Positions 8,650 to 18,220 are shown, counted from the stretch's first letter. The stretch is 64,000 nt of DNA from Moraxella porci DSM 25326 (GCF_002014855.1 NZ_MUYV01000006.1:1-64000); one strand, 5' to 3'. Notes: a model not told the origin generated them from the sequence alone. Numbers and translations: made by a program.

Positions 8650-9642
8650 CTAAAAATCGGATGGACGCAGCTTTAAAGCATCCAAACAAACGCCCATCTC
8701 AAAACCCCGATATTGCAAAAATCGCAACTGCCGTGCTTTTTCTTTGGGCGTGGTGGGAATGCTGTCGCCATATTTTCTGGTGCGCGCTTCGACAGCAAGC
8801 CGCAGCCAGTCTACTTCCTCGCCATCATCATCAGCCAATGCTGTGCCATCTGTGAGGCTATCGATACCAGCTTGCTCAATCAATACATCCAGTGAGTCTG
8901 GCAGGGCGATGTGCGCTGACTTTAGCGCCTGACGGATGTGGATTTTGCCGCGACCTTTGCGGATGCTTTCGCGAATCAACATCGCAGCACAGCGCTCATC
9001 AGACTGATAGCCTTTTTCGGCAAATTCTTCGATGAGTGCATCGATGGCGACAGGATCGCAGTCTTTGGCGAGCAGCTTTTGGCGCAGCTCATGTCGGGAT
9101 AGTTCACGGTTTGATAGATAATAAAACGCCAGCCAGCGCATGTAGTTGGTCGCGCGATCATTGATAGCCAGTGGCTCGATCGCGACATCAGATAGGGCGG
9201 CAGCAAGCTTGTCGGTGATGACGGCATTGGTTTGGCCTTGTTTGGCATCATCGAGCAGGGCTTTGATTTTGGGTGTGTCATCATGAGCTTGGCGACGACG
9301 GCGAATTTTGCCGATCGCTTTGGGCTGCTGTACTTCATCAGCGCAGGTTTGTTCATTTGATGCTGTGCTTGGCTTGGGCTGTGTCTGATGGCTAGGTGTG
9401 TCATGTGCATCAGCTGCTTGATGGGACGCGGGGTTTGTTTGTGGCTGATTGGTTGTCTTTTTGGCGGTGTGCTTGACGGAGGCTGGTTTTTTGGTGCGCA
9501 GCTGTGGTTGTTTAAAAGCTGGCTTGGTGGTCGTGAGCGCATAAAAATTGGACGCATCAAGCACGGTCGGCTGATACGACTCGGCAGAAACAGGCGACTC
9601 GCCCATTTCTGCCAAGATTTCAGATAAGGTTTTGATGGTCAT
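8650..9642 (-). CDS. recX: Regulatory protein RecX with long N-terminal extension
   Basis: RecX inhibits RecA filament extension and recombinase activity. The C-terminal 170 or so residues of this 330-residue protein match RecX: three-helix repeats with YLSNRELSRHELRQKLLAKD, an EEFAEKGYQSDERCAAMLI segment and an ending RKYG...KEKARQLRFLQYRGF. The first 155 residues are extra. They are rich in Lys, Thr, Gln, Pro and Ala, have no recognisable fold, and double the usual RecX length of roughly 150-170. The gene starts 27 bp after recA on the same strand, the usual recA-recX arrangement. The extension is continuous in frame, so it is unlikely to be a sequencing artefact. Confidence 0.88.
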   Translation of the reverse strand: MTIKTLSEILAEMGESPVSAESYQPTVLDASNFYALTTTKPAFKQPQLRTKKPASVKHTAKKTTNQPQTNPASHQAADAHDTPSHQTQPKPSTASNEQTCADEVQQPKAIGKIRRRRQAHDDTPKIKALLDDAKQGQTNAVITDKLAAALSDVAIEPLAINDRATNYMRWLAFYYLSNRELSRHELRQKLLAKDCDPVAIDALIEEFAEKGYQSDERCAAMLIRESIRKGRGKIHIRQALKSAHIALPDSLDVLIEQAGIDSLTDGTALADDDGEEVDWLRLAVEARTRKYGDSIPTTPKEKARQLRFLQYRGFEMGVCLDALKLRPSDF

Positions 9643-9669
9643 GGTTGATTAGACAATGACTAAGCTTGA

Positions 9670-10737
9670 TTAAAAGGCGCCGCCATCTTCCATGCCTTCG
9701 ACAAATTCAGGCACCTCATCAGGCTCGTCTGCAGATGGCGCAGGCTGGGTGGCAAGCTTAGCTTCACGCACCTTGGCCTCGATCTCAGCGGCGATGGCAG
9801 GGTTTTCTTGTAGGTATTTGACGGTATTGGCTTTACCTTGGCCGATTTTGCCGTCGCCATAGCTGTACCATGCGCCTGATTTGTTGACAGCACCGATGTC
9901 CACACCCAGATCGATGACCTCGCCCAAGCGGTTGATGCCCTCACCGTAGAGGATTTGGAATTCGGTTTGGCGAAACGGAGGCGCCATTTTGTTTTTGATG
10001 ACTTTGACGCGCGTTTCTGAGCCGACGATTTCTTCGCCCTCTTTCACGGCACCGATACGGCGAATGTCTAAGCGTACTGAGGCATAGAATTTAAGCGCAT
10101 TACCGCCAGTGGTGGTCTCAGGTGAGCCGAACATGACACCGATTTTCATACGGATTTGGTTAATAAAAATCACCATACAGTTTGAGCGCTTGGCATTACC
10201 GGTGATCTTGCGCAAAGCTTGGCTCATCAGACGCGCTTGCAGACCCATGTGGCTGTCGCCCATTTCGCCTTCGATTTCGGCTTTTGGGGTGAGGGCGGCG
10301 ACTGAGTCCACGACGATCATGTCGATGGCACCCGAGCGCACCAGCATGTCAGCGATCTCAAGGGCTTGTTCGCCATTGTCAGGCTGTGAGACCAATAGGG
10401 CATCGATGTCCACGCCCAGTTTTTTGGCGTAGATCGGGTCGAGTGCGTGTTCAGCATCGATGAACGCACAAGTGCCGCCTTGCTTTTGGCATTCGGCGAT
10501 GGTTTGCAGGGTCAAAGTGGTTTTGCCCGAGCTTTCGGGGCCGAAGATCTCGATGATACGGCCTTTTGGCAAGCCGCCAATACCCAAAGCGATGTCTAGA
10601 CCCAGTGAGCCTGTTGAGACTACATCCACATCCAGCTTGGCAGTCTCATCACCTAAGTGCATGATGGTATTTTTGCCGAACTGCTTTTCAATTTGTGCCA
10701 AGGCAGCCTTGAGTGCTTTTTCTTTATTTTCGTCCAC
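9670..10737 (-). CDS. recA: Recombinase RecA
   Basis: RecA is the ATP-dependent DNA strand-exchange protein of homologous recombination. The 355-residue product has Walker [10 protein letters not shown] near residue 66, Walker B region [12 protein letters not shown] near 140, the L1 loop with [14 protein letters not shown] and L2 with [12 protein letters not shown] and the [14 protein letters not shown] segment. The C-terminus is acidic as usual. It is the first gene of a recA-recX unit. No LexA-type operator was recognised upstream, which fits the general absence of a classical LexA in related Acinetobacter. Confidence 0.98.
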   Translation of the reverse strand: MDENKEKALKAALAQIEKQFGKNTIMHLGDETAKLDVDVVSTGSLGLDIALGIGGLPKGRIIEIFGPESSGKTTLTLQTIAECQKQGGTCAFIDAEHALDPIYAKKLGVDIDALLVSQPDNGEQALEIADMLVRSGAIDMIVVDSVAALTPKAEIEGEMGDSHMGLQARLMSQALRKITGNAKRSNCMVIFINQIRMKIGVMFGSPETTTGGNALKFYASVRLDIRRIGAVKEGEEIVGSETRVKVIKNKMAPPFRQTEFQILYGEGINRLGEVIDLGVDIGAVNKSGAWYSYGDGKIGQGKANTVKYLQENPAIAAEIEAKVREAKLATQPAPSADEPDEVPEFVEGMEDGGAF

Positions 10738-10803
10738 AGTGGATTCCTTTGATGAGGGCAGTGCGTCTGATAGCGCTTGCCGTATGAATAGTCAAGATGA
10801 TTA

Positions 10804-10812
10804 ATTATAACA
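10804..10812 (-). promoter_or_regulatory. Extended -10 promoter element upstream of recA
   Basis: On the minus strand this reads TGTTATAAT, an extended -10 element, about 67 bp before the recA start codon. No convincing -35 hexamer was seen. The surrounding gap up to the LysR gene also holds a weak hairpin (10856-10886) that may end the lysR transcript. Confidence 0.4.
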
Positions 10813-10946
10813 TACAATAGCACATTAGATCGAAAAAATCATCTGCAAAAACCCGAACTTGATGGCGCAGATCTGGGCGTCAAGTTTTTGGCGCCACACT
10901 CATCGGATGCGTCTTTTGCCTTATTTAAATGATGTTCAGCCATCGA

Positions 10947-11864
10947 TCAGCCATGGCAGTCGGGTGCATTAACAGACCAGCTATTGGCATAGGCATGGAG
11001 GAAAGTCATGAATGCTGTGATCGCAGGCGTGACAGATCGTCGCTTGTGGGTGTAGAGCATGAATCGGCGGCTGATGATCGGGGAGGCTAAAGGAATCATC
11101 ACTAGCCCATGCTGATCCACCCAATTTTTGGCATAAGGCATGGCGATGCTAAGACCAAAGCCCTTTTGGGTCATGCCCAGCGCTGTCGATAAAAAATTCA
11201 CCTGATAATCAGGGCGAAATAGGCGATGGCTGATCTCTTTGGGCAGCTCATCGATCAGCTTTTGGGTGAAATTCCCCCGCAGCGTGGTCACAGGCTCATC
11301 GATATCATCCCAAGCCACCCATTGTCGATCGGCAAAGGCGTGGCAAGGCGGCACCACCAAACAAAAATCAGCAGAAAAAAGTGCACTGGCAGCGACATCT
11401 TGGATCAGCACGCGCTCAGGCCCGATGCCGATATCCGCCTCCAATGACTGCACCCGGCTGATGACCTCTTCGATGGAGCAGTCCAGTAGAGTCACTTGAA
11501 TGTTCGGGTGCGCTTGGCGAAACTGATGAATCAAACCTGGCATCGCTGATGCAGCCAGCTGCTGTGAGACCGCCAGACGCACTTTGCCTTGATCGAAATC
11601 TTTGAGATCATCAAGTTCATTGCCTAGCAGTCTTAGCTCGCCCAACACCCGAAATGCATAAGGCAGCAGCCGCTCGCCTGCACCAGACAGATGCAGCTGC
11701 CGTGTGGTGCGATCAAACAACTGCACCCCCAAATTTTTCTCAAGCTCTTTGATAATACCGCTTAATGATGACTGTGTCAGATGCAGCTCATCGGCAGCTT
11801 TGGTAAAGCTTTTATATTCGGCGATGGCCACGAAAGCTCTGAGTTGTCGCAGGGTGATATTCAT
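10947..11864 (-). CDS. LysR-type transcriptional regulator
   Basis: This 305-residue LysR regulator has the N-terminal winged helix-turn-helix at about residues 3-62 (AADELHLTQSSLSGIIKELE), a linker helix and the two-lobed effector-binding domain to the end. It is divergent from hpd across a 206-bp gap, the usual layout for a LysR protein controlling its neighbour. A role in tyrosine or aromatic catabolism is therefore inferred, but LysR specificity cannot be read from sequence. It sits between recA and hpd on the recA strand. Confidence 0.88.
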   Translation of the reverse strand: MNITLRQLRAFVAIAEYKSFTKAADELHLTQSSLSGIIKELEKNLGVQLFDRTTRQLHLSGAGERLLPYAFRVLGELRLLGNELDDLKDFDQGKVRLAVSQQLAASAMPGLIHQFRQAHPNIQVTLLDCSIEEVISRVQSLEADIGIGPERVLIQDVAASALFSADFCLVVPPCHAFADRQWVAWDDIDEPVTTLRGNFTQKLIDELPKEISHRLFRPDYQVNFLSTALGMTQKGFGLSIAMPYAKNWVDQHGLVMIPLASPIISRRFMLYTHKRRSVTPAITAFMTFLHAYANSWSVNAPDCHG

Positions 11865-12070
11865 TGAATCATCCGATAAATAAAAGAAAAAAACTGTTTG
11901 TCTAACATCTTTGCTTATTCTATGATAAAGCCATCAGCTTGGCAATGATGGCGCATCAATCTTTTAGATTCTGTGGATTTGATGAGTTTTTCGCATTTTT
12001 GCCAGACTGCTTTGCGATTAATATCTGATCAAAATTTCATGATAATCATCTGGGATATGGAGGAAATGTA

Positions 12071-13150
12071 ATGGATTTATTTGATAACCCAATGGGATTG
12101 TGTGGCTTTGAATTTGTGGAATTTGCAAGTCCGACACCAAATGTGCTTGAGCCATTATTTGAAAAAATGGGCTTTACGCTCGTTGCCAAGCATCGCTCAA
12201 AAGATGTGCTACTGTACCGTCAAGGCGGCATCAATTTTATCGTCAATCGTGAGCCGAAGTCTGAGGCGATGTACTTTGCCAATGAGCATGGCCCATCGGC
12301 GTGCGGTATGGCGTTTCGGGTGCGTGATTCGCAGTTTGCGTATCAGCGTGCCATTGAGCTGGGTGCTCAGCCTGTACAGATTCCGACATCGGTGATGGAG
12401 CTTCGCCTGTCTGCGATCAAGGGCATCGGTGGTGCGCCTTTGTATTTGATTGACCGCTATGAGGATGGCAAATCGATTTATGATATTGATTTTGAATTCA
12501 TCGAAGGGGTGGATCGCCATCCAGTTGGTTATGGCTTTTCGGTGGTCGATCATCTGACGCACAATGTCTATCGTGGGCGTATGGATTATTGGGCGAAGTT
12601 TTATGAAAAATTGTTCAATTTCCAAGAGATTCGCTATTTTGACATCAAAGGTGAATACACAGGATTGACCAGTCGTGCGATGACTGCACCAGATGGCTTG
12701 ATTCGCATTCCATTGAATGAAGAGTCCAAGCAAGGCGGCGGTCAGATTGAAGAGTATCTGATGGCGTTTGGCGGTGAGGGTATTCAGCATATTGCATTAT
12801 TGACCGATGATTTGCTTGGTGCGATTGATAAGCTTAGAGCCGCTGGCATTCCGCTGATGACTGCGCCTAATGATGCCTATTATGAGATGCTTGATGAACG
12901 CCTACCAAATCACGGCGAAGATGTCAAAGCACTACAATCTCGTGGCATTTTGCTTGATGGTACAACCGAAGGCGGTCAGCCACGCCTATTATTGCAGATT
13001 TTCTCAGAGACGGCGCTTGGCCCTGTATTCTTTGAATTTATTCAGCGTAAAGGCGATTATCGCGAAGGTTTTGGTGAGGGTAACTTTAAGGCACTGTTTG
13101 AGAGCCTTGAGCGAGATCAGATCCGCCGTGGTGCTTTGGCGGTGGAGTGA
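12071..13150 (+). CDS. hpd: 4-hydroxyphenylpyruvate dioxygenase
   Basis: This non-haem Fe(II) enzyme converts 4-hydroxyphenylpyruvate to homogentisate in tyrosine degradation. The 359-residue protein has two VOC-fold halves. The Fe ligands are in the C-terminal half: His in [11 protein letters not shown] near residue 159, His in [11 protein letters not shown] near 238 and Glu in [13 protein letters not shown] near 320. A GGAGG ribosome site precedes the ATG. The LysR gene is divergent upstream, and maiA of the same pathway lies 1.8 kb downstream. Homogentisate dioxygenase and fumarylacetoacetase genes are not in the window. Confidence 0.95.
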   Translation: MDLFDNPMGLCGFEFVEFASPTPNVLEPLFEKMGFTLVAKHRSKDVLLYRQGGINFIVNREPKSEAMYFANEHGPSACGMAFRVRDSQFAYQRAIELGAQPVQIPTSVMELRLSAIKGIGGAPLYLIDRYEDGKSIYDIDFEFIEGVDRHPVGYGFSVVDHLTHNVYRGRMDYWAKFYEKLFNFQEIRYFDIKGEYTGLTSRAMTAPDGLIRIPLNEESKQGGGQIEEYLMAFGGEGIQHIALLTDDLLGAIDKLRAAGIPLMTAPNDAYYEMLDERLPNHGEDVKALQSRGILLDGTTEGGQPRLLLQIFSETALGPVFFEFIQRKGDYREGFGEGNFKALFESLERDQIRRGALAVE

Positions 13151-13188
13151 TTGATTATTTTTTAGAAAAAACTTAAAAGGATGATCGG

Positions 13189-13239
13189 CACCCATCAGCA
13201 CTGGAATTGATATTAATCGATGTGGTTGATGGGTGTTTT
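13189..13239 (+). terminator. Candidate terminator after hpd
   Basis: CACCCATCA and TGATGGGTG form a 9-bp perfect stem, but the loop is long (about 29 bases) and is followed by only four T. It lies 38 bp past hpd. The rest of the gap to 13470 shows no gene. Confidence 0.4.
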
Positions 13240-13469
13240 GCAATGGATAGCAAGTGATCAAGTAGGGATATATCACCATTTGTGCGATATTTATCAAGTT
13301 TTCTGTGAGTTGGGTGTATCAAAGTTTGTTATAGTAAATGACAGACACACTTTTGTGATGAATATCCATAGCTGCTTAGCATGGCTCGTCGATTGACAGT
13401 CGTGGTATCATGGTAGATTGATTGGCTTTTGCCACTTTGCTATCCATTTTAAGCGTTAAGGATATGGAT

Positions 13470-14870
13470 ATGAACGAACACAACAAACACGAACCATTAC
13501 TTAAAATCAGCCCAAGTGCCGCCGTACCGATGGCAATCGTGATGGTCATCATCTTGGGCGTGACGATGATTGCTTGGGGCTGGGTACCGCATCTATCGCT
13601 ACTGCTTGTGATTATCGGCTTGATGATGTTTGGCCTGATAAAAGATGTCAAATTTGACGCCATGCAAGACAAGATGATCAGCGGTGTCGGGGCGGGCATG
13701 GGGGCGATTTATCTGTTCTCATTCATTGGGCTATTGGTATCGGCTTTGATGATGTCTGGGGCGATTCCGACGCTGATTTATTATGGCTTTGGTATTTTGT
13801 CCGCTGATTTGTTTTATTTATCAGCATTTGTCTTATCAAGCATCGTCGGCATTGCACTGGGTAGTGGCTTTACGACTTGTGCGACCATTGGGGTGGCGTT
13901 TTTGGGTATGGCGGCAGCGTTCGGTGCAAACCCTGCCATCGTCGCAGGTGCAGTGGTGTCTGGTGCATTATTTGGTGACAAAATGTCGCCACTGTCTGAC
14001 ACGACCAGTATCGCAGCATCGATTGTTGGTGTGGATTTGTTTGATCATATCAAAAATATGATGTACACCACCGTACCAGCTTGGCTCATCAGCGCAGGGC
14101 TGTTTTGGTTCTTATCCAGTGGTCAGCTGTCGGCAGATCTGATCGATGTCACTGTGTTAAAAGAGCAGCTCATCACCAGTGGCTTGGTTCATGGCTATGC
14201 TTTGTTGCCATTTGTGGTGCTTGTTGTGTTGGCAGTGTTAAAAGTCAACGCCATTTATACCATCTCAGCGACCATTGCCGTGTCATTGGTGCTGACCTTT
14301 ACACACAGCAGTCCAAGCTTGTCTGAGTTGGGCGGTTGGTTCTTTGCAGGCTATGCACCTGCGGAGAATCTGGCGCTTGGTGATGTTGGCAAAATCGTCA
14401 GTCGTGGCGGACTACAAAGTATGTTCTTTAGCCAAATTTTGGTGATTTTGGCATTGTCGTTGGGCGGATTACTCCAAGGCTTGGGCATCTTGCCTGCACT
14501 GCTTGATGGGATGCGTCATCTATTGACCAAAGCAAGTCGTGGTGTGGCAGCGGCAGCCTTCACATCACTTGGCATCAATGTGCTGGTTGGTGAGCAATAT
14601 TTGAGCTTATTATTATCGGGTAATGCATTTTTGCCTGAGTATAAGCGACTTGGACTACATCCAAAAAATCTGTCACGCACCATCGAAGATGCTGGCACGG
14701 TCATCAATCCGCTTGTGCCATGGGGCGTGTACGGCGGCTTTTTGGCAGGGGCATTTGGGATGCCTGTGGTGGCGTATCTGCCGTATGCGTTCTTTTGTTA
14801 TTTGTGCTTTGTGTTGACGCTGTTTTTTGGGTTTACGGGCTTTACCATTACCAAGCTTGATAAGGCATGA
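13470..14870 (+). CDS. NhaC family Na+/H+ antiporter
   Basis: This 466-residue polytopic inner-membrane protein belongs to the NhaC antiporter family and would exchange sodium (or a similar cation or carboxylate couple) for protons. About eleven to twelve hydrophobic segments are visible. Conserved family stretches include GSGFTTCATIGVAFLGMA near residue 130 and FGDKMSPLSDTTSIAAS near residue 170. The ATG at 13470 was chosen because AAGG lies 8 bp upstream; an in-frame ATG at 13464 is too close and a TTG at 13422 has no support. It lies between hpd and maiA. Whether it serves that pathway is unknown. Confidence 0.85.
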   Translation: MNEHNKHEPLLKISPSAAVPMAIVMVIILGVTMIAWGWVPHLSLLLVIIGLMMFGLIKDVKFDAMQDKMISGVGAGMGAIYLFSFIGLLVSALMMSGAIPTLIYYGFGILSADLFYLSAFVLSSIVGIALGSGFTTCATIGVAFLGMAAAFGANPAIVAGAVVSGALFGDKMSPLSDTTSIAASIVGVDLFDHIKNMMYTTVPAWLISAGLFWFLSSGQLSADLIDVTVLKEQLITSGLVHGYALLPFVVLVVLAVLKVNAIYTISATIAVSLVLTFTHSSPSLSELGGWFFAGYAPAENLALGDVGKIVSRGGLQSMFFSQILVILALSLGGLLQGLGILPALLDGMRHLLTKASRGVAAAAFTSLGINVLVGEQYLSLLLSGNAFLPEYKRLGLHPKNLSRTIEDAGTVINPLVPWGVYGGFLAGAFGMPVVAYLPYAFFCYLCFVLTLFFGFTGFTITKLDKA

Positions 14871-14959
14871 AGATCAAGTCAGTTACAAGCTTGGCCATCA
14901 AGCAGACCCAAAGCCCACTTGGATTGTGATGTTAATTTACTTCTGATTAAGGATGAATG

Positions 14960-15592
14960 ATGAAACTCTACTCATATTTTCGCAGTTCAGCATCGTATCG
15001 TGTGCGTATTGCTTTGGCACTCAAAGGATTGGATGCTGACATCTTGCCAATCAATCTGCTCAAAGGCGAGCAAAAAAGCGATGATTATCTCGCCATCAAT
15101 CCCCAAGGGCTGATACCTAGCCTGCAAGTCGATGATACCGTGCTATCGCAGTCGCTTGCCATCATGGAGTATTTAGAAGAAGTGGATAACACTGTGCCAC
15201 TTTTGCCAAGTGATCCTGTGGCTCGAGCAAGCGTGCGAGCGATGTCGCAGCTGATTGCCTGTGAAGTGCATCCGCTGAATAATTTACGCGTGCTTCAGTA
15301 TCTCACTGGTGAGCTGGGTGTCGATGATACGACCAAGGTGACATGGTACGCGCACTGGATTCATCAAGGCTTTGCATCACTTGAAGCCATGCTAACACAG
15401 CACGCAGGTCAGTTTTGTTATGGTGATATCCCAACGATGGCAGACTGCTGTCTGATACCACAGGTTTATAATGCCAAGCGGTTCAATGTTGATTTGTCCA
15501 ATTATCCTACCATCATGCGGATTTATGAGCATTGCAACAGCCTGCCAGCTTTTATTCAGGCCCAGCCTGAAAACCAAATCGATCATCAGTAA
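14960..15592 (+). CDS. maiA: Maleylacetoacetate isomerase
   Basis: This zeta-class glutathione transferase isomerises maleylacetoacetate to fumarylacetoacetate, the step after homogentisate ring cleavage. The 210-residue protein has a thioredoxin-like N-terminal domain with the zeta signature SSASYRVRIALALKG at residues 8-22, the glutathione-contact NPQGLIPSL and QSLAIMEYLEE, and an all-helical C-terminal domain. Two adjacent ATG codons are possible (14957 and 14960); the second gives better spacing from AAGGA. A strong hairpin follows immediately. Confidence 0.92.
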   Translation: MKLYSYFRSSASYRVRIALALKGLDADILPINLLKGEQKSDDYLAINPQGLIPSLQVDDTVLSQSLAIMEYLEEVDNTVPLLPSDPVARASVRAMSQLIACEVHPLNNLRVLQYLTGELGVDDTTKVTWYAHWIHQGFASLEAMLTQHAGQFCYGDIPTMADCCLIPQVYNAKRFNVDLSNYPTIMRIYEHCNSLPAFIQAQPENQIDHQ

Positions 15593-15596
15593 TCAT

Positions 15597-15624
15597 AATG
15601 CGCCAGAGTGATTCTGGCGCATTT
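15597..15624 (+). terminator. Hairpin terminator after maiA
   Basis: AATGCGCCAGA and TCTGGCGCATT form an 11-bp perfect stem around a 5-base loop, directly after the maiA stop. The T-run is short, so efficiency may be moderate. Confidence 0.65.
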
Positions 15625-15700
15625 AGCTTGCATTGATTGGTGGCCATCATAGCGCCCAAGTTTGGCAAATCTTCGAGGATATTGCGATCATCAAAAAAAG

Positions 15701-16009
15701 TTATCCACAATTTTATCCACAAATTTGTGGAAAAATCGTGAAACCAAAAAGCCTGTTATTTTGGGGAAAATATTTTGATTGATTTGTCAATATTTGGCAG
15801 TTAAAATCATAAAAATTTTTATAAGTATATGATTTTTAATGATTTAAAATATGATGATTGAATTGGTTAAATTTTGTACAGTTGCAGCCAAGCCAAGATG
15901 GATACACGCTTTGATGACCAAAAGTACGCCGATTTTAAAAAGTTATCCACAGTTTGTGTGGAAAAATATCACCAGCCTAATGATCATCAGGGATGGCGCA
16001 AGTGGATAA
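15701..16009. other. DnaA-box cluster with AT-rich stretch, candidate origin
   Basis: Three perfect TTATCCACA boxes occur at 15701-15709, 15713-15721 and 15943-15951, all on the plus strand. Near-matches lie on the minus strand at 15726-15734 and 15957-15965 (TTTTCCACA) and at 16001-16009 (TTATCCACT). The two groups resemble each other and are separated by about 200 bp of very AT-rich DNA (about 15740-15880) that could be an unwinding element. The whole 698-bp gap between maiA and the FAD oxidase has no convincing gene. It could be oriC lying away from dnaA, or a DnaA-titration site like datA. Confidence 0.6.
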
Positions 16010-16169
16010 TAGACTTGCAGGCATTTTACTCTGAGTCACGCTCAAATCCACCGACAAAAAAACCACCAACTGATCGCTTAAAGCACCTCCAAAATCAGCG
16101 ATGTTTCACAAAATTGTCATCAAAATCTCTTGGGTCATCTATAAGGCTGCCATTGGTTGAAGTGAGGGT

Positions 16170-16213
16170 CTTGGGTGTCTGACACCAAAGCATGACACAA
16201 AATGTGGTACAAT
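16170..16213 (+). promoter_or_regulatory. Imperfect palindrome and -10 upstream of FAD oxidase
   Basis: CTTGGGTGTC, one T, GACACCAAAG is a 21-bp inverted repeat with a single mismatch pair (16170-16190). It is followed 17 bp later by an extended -10 element TGGTACAAT ending at 16213, 77 bp before the start codon. The layout fits a repressor or activator site for the oxidase gene. The cognate regulator is unknown. Confidence 0.35.
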
Positions 16214-16290
16214 GATTGGATTGGCAGTGTGATGCGATGCGATGGGCGCTCGCTGAATCACTGTAAGTTCATATCATAACAAGGATCACC

Positions 16291-17670
16291 ATGAGCAGAT
16301 ATCAAGCGGCGATCACCCAGCTTCAAGCGCGTTTTGATCGCCAGTTATCGACCAATCTCACCGTGCGACAGCAGCATGCGCATACCACCACTTGGCTGAA
16401 TAACCAGCCTGCTGATGCGGTGCTGACTGCCAAGAATAAATATGATGTGGCAGATGCCGTAAAAATTTGTGCAGAGCATCAGATGCCTGTGGTGGCTTTT
16501 GGGATTGGCTCATCACTTGAGGGTCAGCTCAATGCACCACAAGGCGGTCTGTGCATCGATATGTCGCAGATGGATCAGGTACTTGAGGTGAGTGCTGAAG
16601 ATCTCACCGCCACAGTGCAAGCAGGCGTGACGCGTGAGGCGCTCAATCACTATCTGCGGGATACAGGCTTGTTTTTCCCGCTTGATCCAGGGGCGAATGC
16701 CACCATCGGCGGTATGGTCGCGACACGCGCCTCAGGCACCAATGCGGTGCGTTATGGCACGATGAAAGATGTGGTGCTATCCTTAGAGGTGGTAATGCCT
16801 GATGGCCAGATCATCAAGACCGGCAGCCGCGCCAAGAAATCATCGGCAGGCTATGATCTGACGCGTCTGATTGTCGGTTCTGAAGGGACGCTGGGCATTG
16901 TCACGGAAGTGACGGTCAAGTTGTTTGGCCAGCCTGAGGTGGTGGGCAGTGGGCTATGTCATTTTCCCAGCATTGATTTGGCATGTCAGGCGACCATCGC
17001 CACCATACAGATGTGCCTGCCGATCGCACGCATCGAGCTGCTCGATCCTGTACAGATCCGTGCGTGCAATCAGTATTCACAGCTAAATCTGGCAGAGCAG
17101 GCGACTTTATTTGTCGAATTTCATGGCACACAGCAAAGTGTGGCCGAGCAGACGGCGCTGTTTGCCGAGATCATCGCGGACTTTGGCGGCGCTGATTTTA
17201 GTTGGCATAGCGACGAGGCGGCACGCAAAAAGCTGTGGACAGCCAGACATCATGCGTATTTTGCCGCGTGCGCCTTAAGACCTGGGGCTAAGGGTCTATC
17301 CACCGATGCTTGCGTGCCGATCTCACGACTGGCCGACTGCGTCACCGCCACTCAAGATGACATCATCGCCTCTGGCATGCTGGCACCGATCGTCGGTCAT
17401 GTCGGCGATGGCAATTTTCATGTGCTACTCTTGGTCGACACCAACAATCCTGATGAGATCAAAAAAGCAGAAGAGATCATCGGCAGACTGGCGCATCGCG
17501 CCATCGAGATGGGTGGCACTTGCACAGGTGAACATGGCGTCGGGCAGGGCAAGCGCAAATACATGGCCGCAGAACATGGCGAGGCGCTCAAAGTGATGCG
17601 CGCCATCAAGCAAGCCATCGACCCAAATAACATCATGAACCCAGATAAAATCTGGCCAGATGAGCTGTAA
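16291..17670 (+). CDS. FAD-binding oxidase, GlcD / D-lactate dehydrogenase type
   Basis: This 459-residue flavoprotein belongs to the FAD-linked oxidase family that includes cytochrome-linked D-lactate dehydrogenase and glycolate oxidase subunit GlcD. The N-terminal PCMH-type FAD domain has VVAFGIGSSLEGQ near residue 68, DPGANATIGGMVATRASGT near 131 and the SEGTLGIVTEVTVKL motif near 193. The C-terminal cap holds GHVGDGNFHVL near residue 370 and the end motif GTCTGEHGVGQGKRKY, typical of 2-hydroxy-acid oxidases. An AAGGA site precedes the ATG. It acts alone here, without GlcE or GlcF partners, so a D-lactate (or other D-2-hydroxyacid) substrate is favoured but not proven. Confidence 0.87.
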   Translation: MSRYQAAITQLQARFDRQLSTNLTVRQQHAHTTTWLNNQPADAVLTAKNKYDVADAVKICAEHQMPVVAFGIGSSLEGQLNAPQGGLCIDMSQMDQVLEVSAEDLTATVQAGVTREALNHYLRDTGLFFPLDPGANATIGGMVATRASGTNAVRYGTMKDVVLSLEVVMPDGQIIKTGSRAKKSSAGYDLTRLIVGSEGTLGIVTEVTVKLFGQPEVVGSGLCHFPSIDLACQATIATIQMCLPIARIELLDPVQIRACNQYSQLNLAEQATLFVEFHGTQQSVAEQTALFAEIIADFGGADFSWHSDEAARKKLWTARHHAYFAACALRPGAKGLSTDACVPISRLADCVTATQDDIIASGMLAPIVGHVGDGNFHVLLLVDTNNPDEIKKAEEIIGRLAHRAIEMGGTCTGEHGVGQGKRKYMAAEHGEALKVMRAIKQAIDPNNIMNPDKIWPDEL

Positions 17671-18220
17671 AACTGCCGCCTGCCGATCGTTTCGTCATCA
17701 AGCAGGCCTGACGATGATCGAGCTGCTGACAGTGCTTGGCATCATCGCGGTGATGGCGATGATCGCGCTGCCTGCTTATGACAGGCTGATGCAGCGTTAT
17801 GAGTCGCACAGCGTCGCTCGCCATATTCAAGAGGCCATCCGCCGCGCCAAAATCGAAGCGGCGCTGCACCAAAAAGATGTCATCGTCTGCATCGTTAATG
17901 ATGCAGGTGTCTGCGATCGCTTCGGTCAAAACGCTTTGATGGTGTTCGTCGATAAAAATCGCAACAACCGCCCAGATGCTGCTGATGTGATGGCGCTCAA
18001 TCAGCCTTTGCAGCTACAGCACGGCATGCTGTCGATGAATGTATCTTTGTCGCGTCATTACATCAAATTTATGGGTGATAATGCCAAACCGCGTGGCCAC
18101 ATCGGTAATATCCGCTACTGTAGCCACGCCAAAAACAGCTCTTTGGATCATAAAATGGTCATTAACATGCATGGCTTGGTGAGAGTAGAGCGCGGCGATG
18201 TGGAGAATTTAAACTGCTGA
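17660..18220 (+). CDS. GspH/FimT family type IV pilus pseudopilin
   Basis: This 186-residue protein is a minor pseudopilin of the GspH/FimT group, which takes part in type IV pilus assembly or DNA uptake. A 16-residue leader ends in Gly before LTMIELL, the prepilin peptidase site with Glu at +5, followed by the hydrophobic N-terminal helix (LLTVLGIIAVMAMIALPAY). The C-terminal half has two cysteine pairs. The start codon lies within the last bases of the FAD oxidase gene (11-bp overlap), so translation is probably coupled. The other pilus gene in the window is pilT at 54.6 kb. Confidence 0.85.
   Translation: MSCKTAACRSFRHQAGLTMIELLTVLGIIAVMAMIALPAYDRLMQRYESHSVARHIQEAIRRAKIEAALHQKDVIVCIVNDAGVCDRFGQNALMVFVDKNRNNRPDAADVMALNQPLQLQHGMLSMNVSLSRHYIKFMGDNAKPRGHIGNIRYCSHAKNSSLDHKMVINMHGLVRVERGDVENLNC

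Noticed and set aside
10738..10946. LexA/SOS box upstream of recA
   Set aside because: No CTGT-N8-ACAG pattern was seen, and related Acinetobacter lacks classical LexA.
15874..16182. 102-codon ORF in the DnaA-box region
   Set aside because: It covers DnaA boxes, has no ribosome site, no family resemblance and an odd composition.
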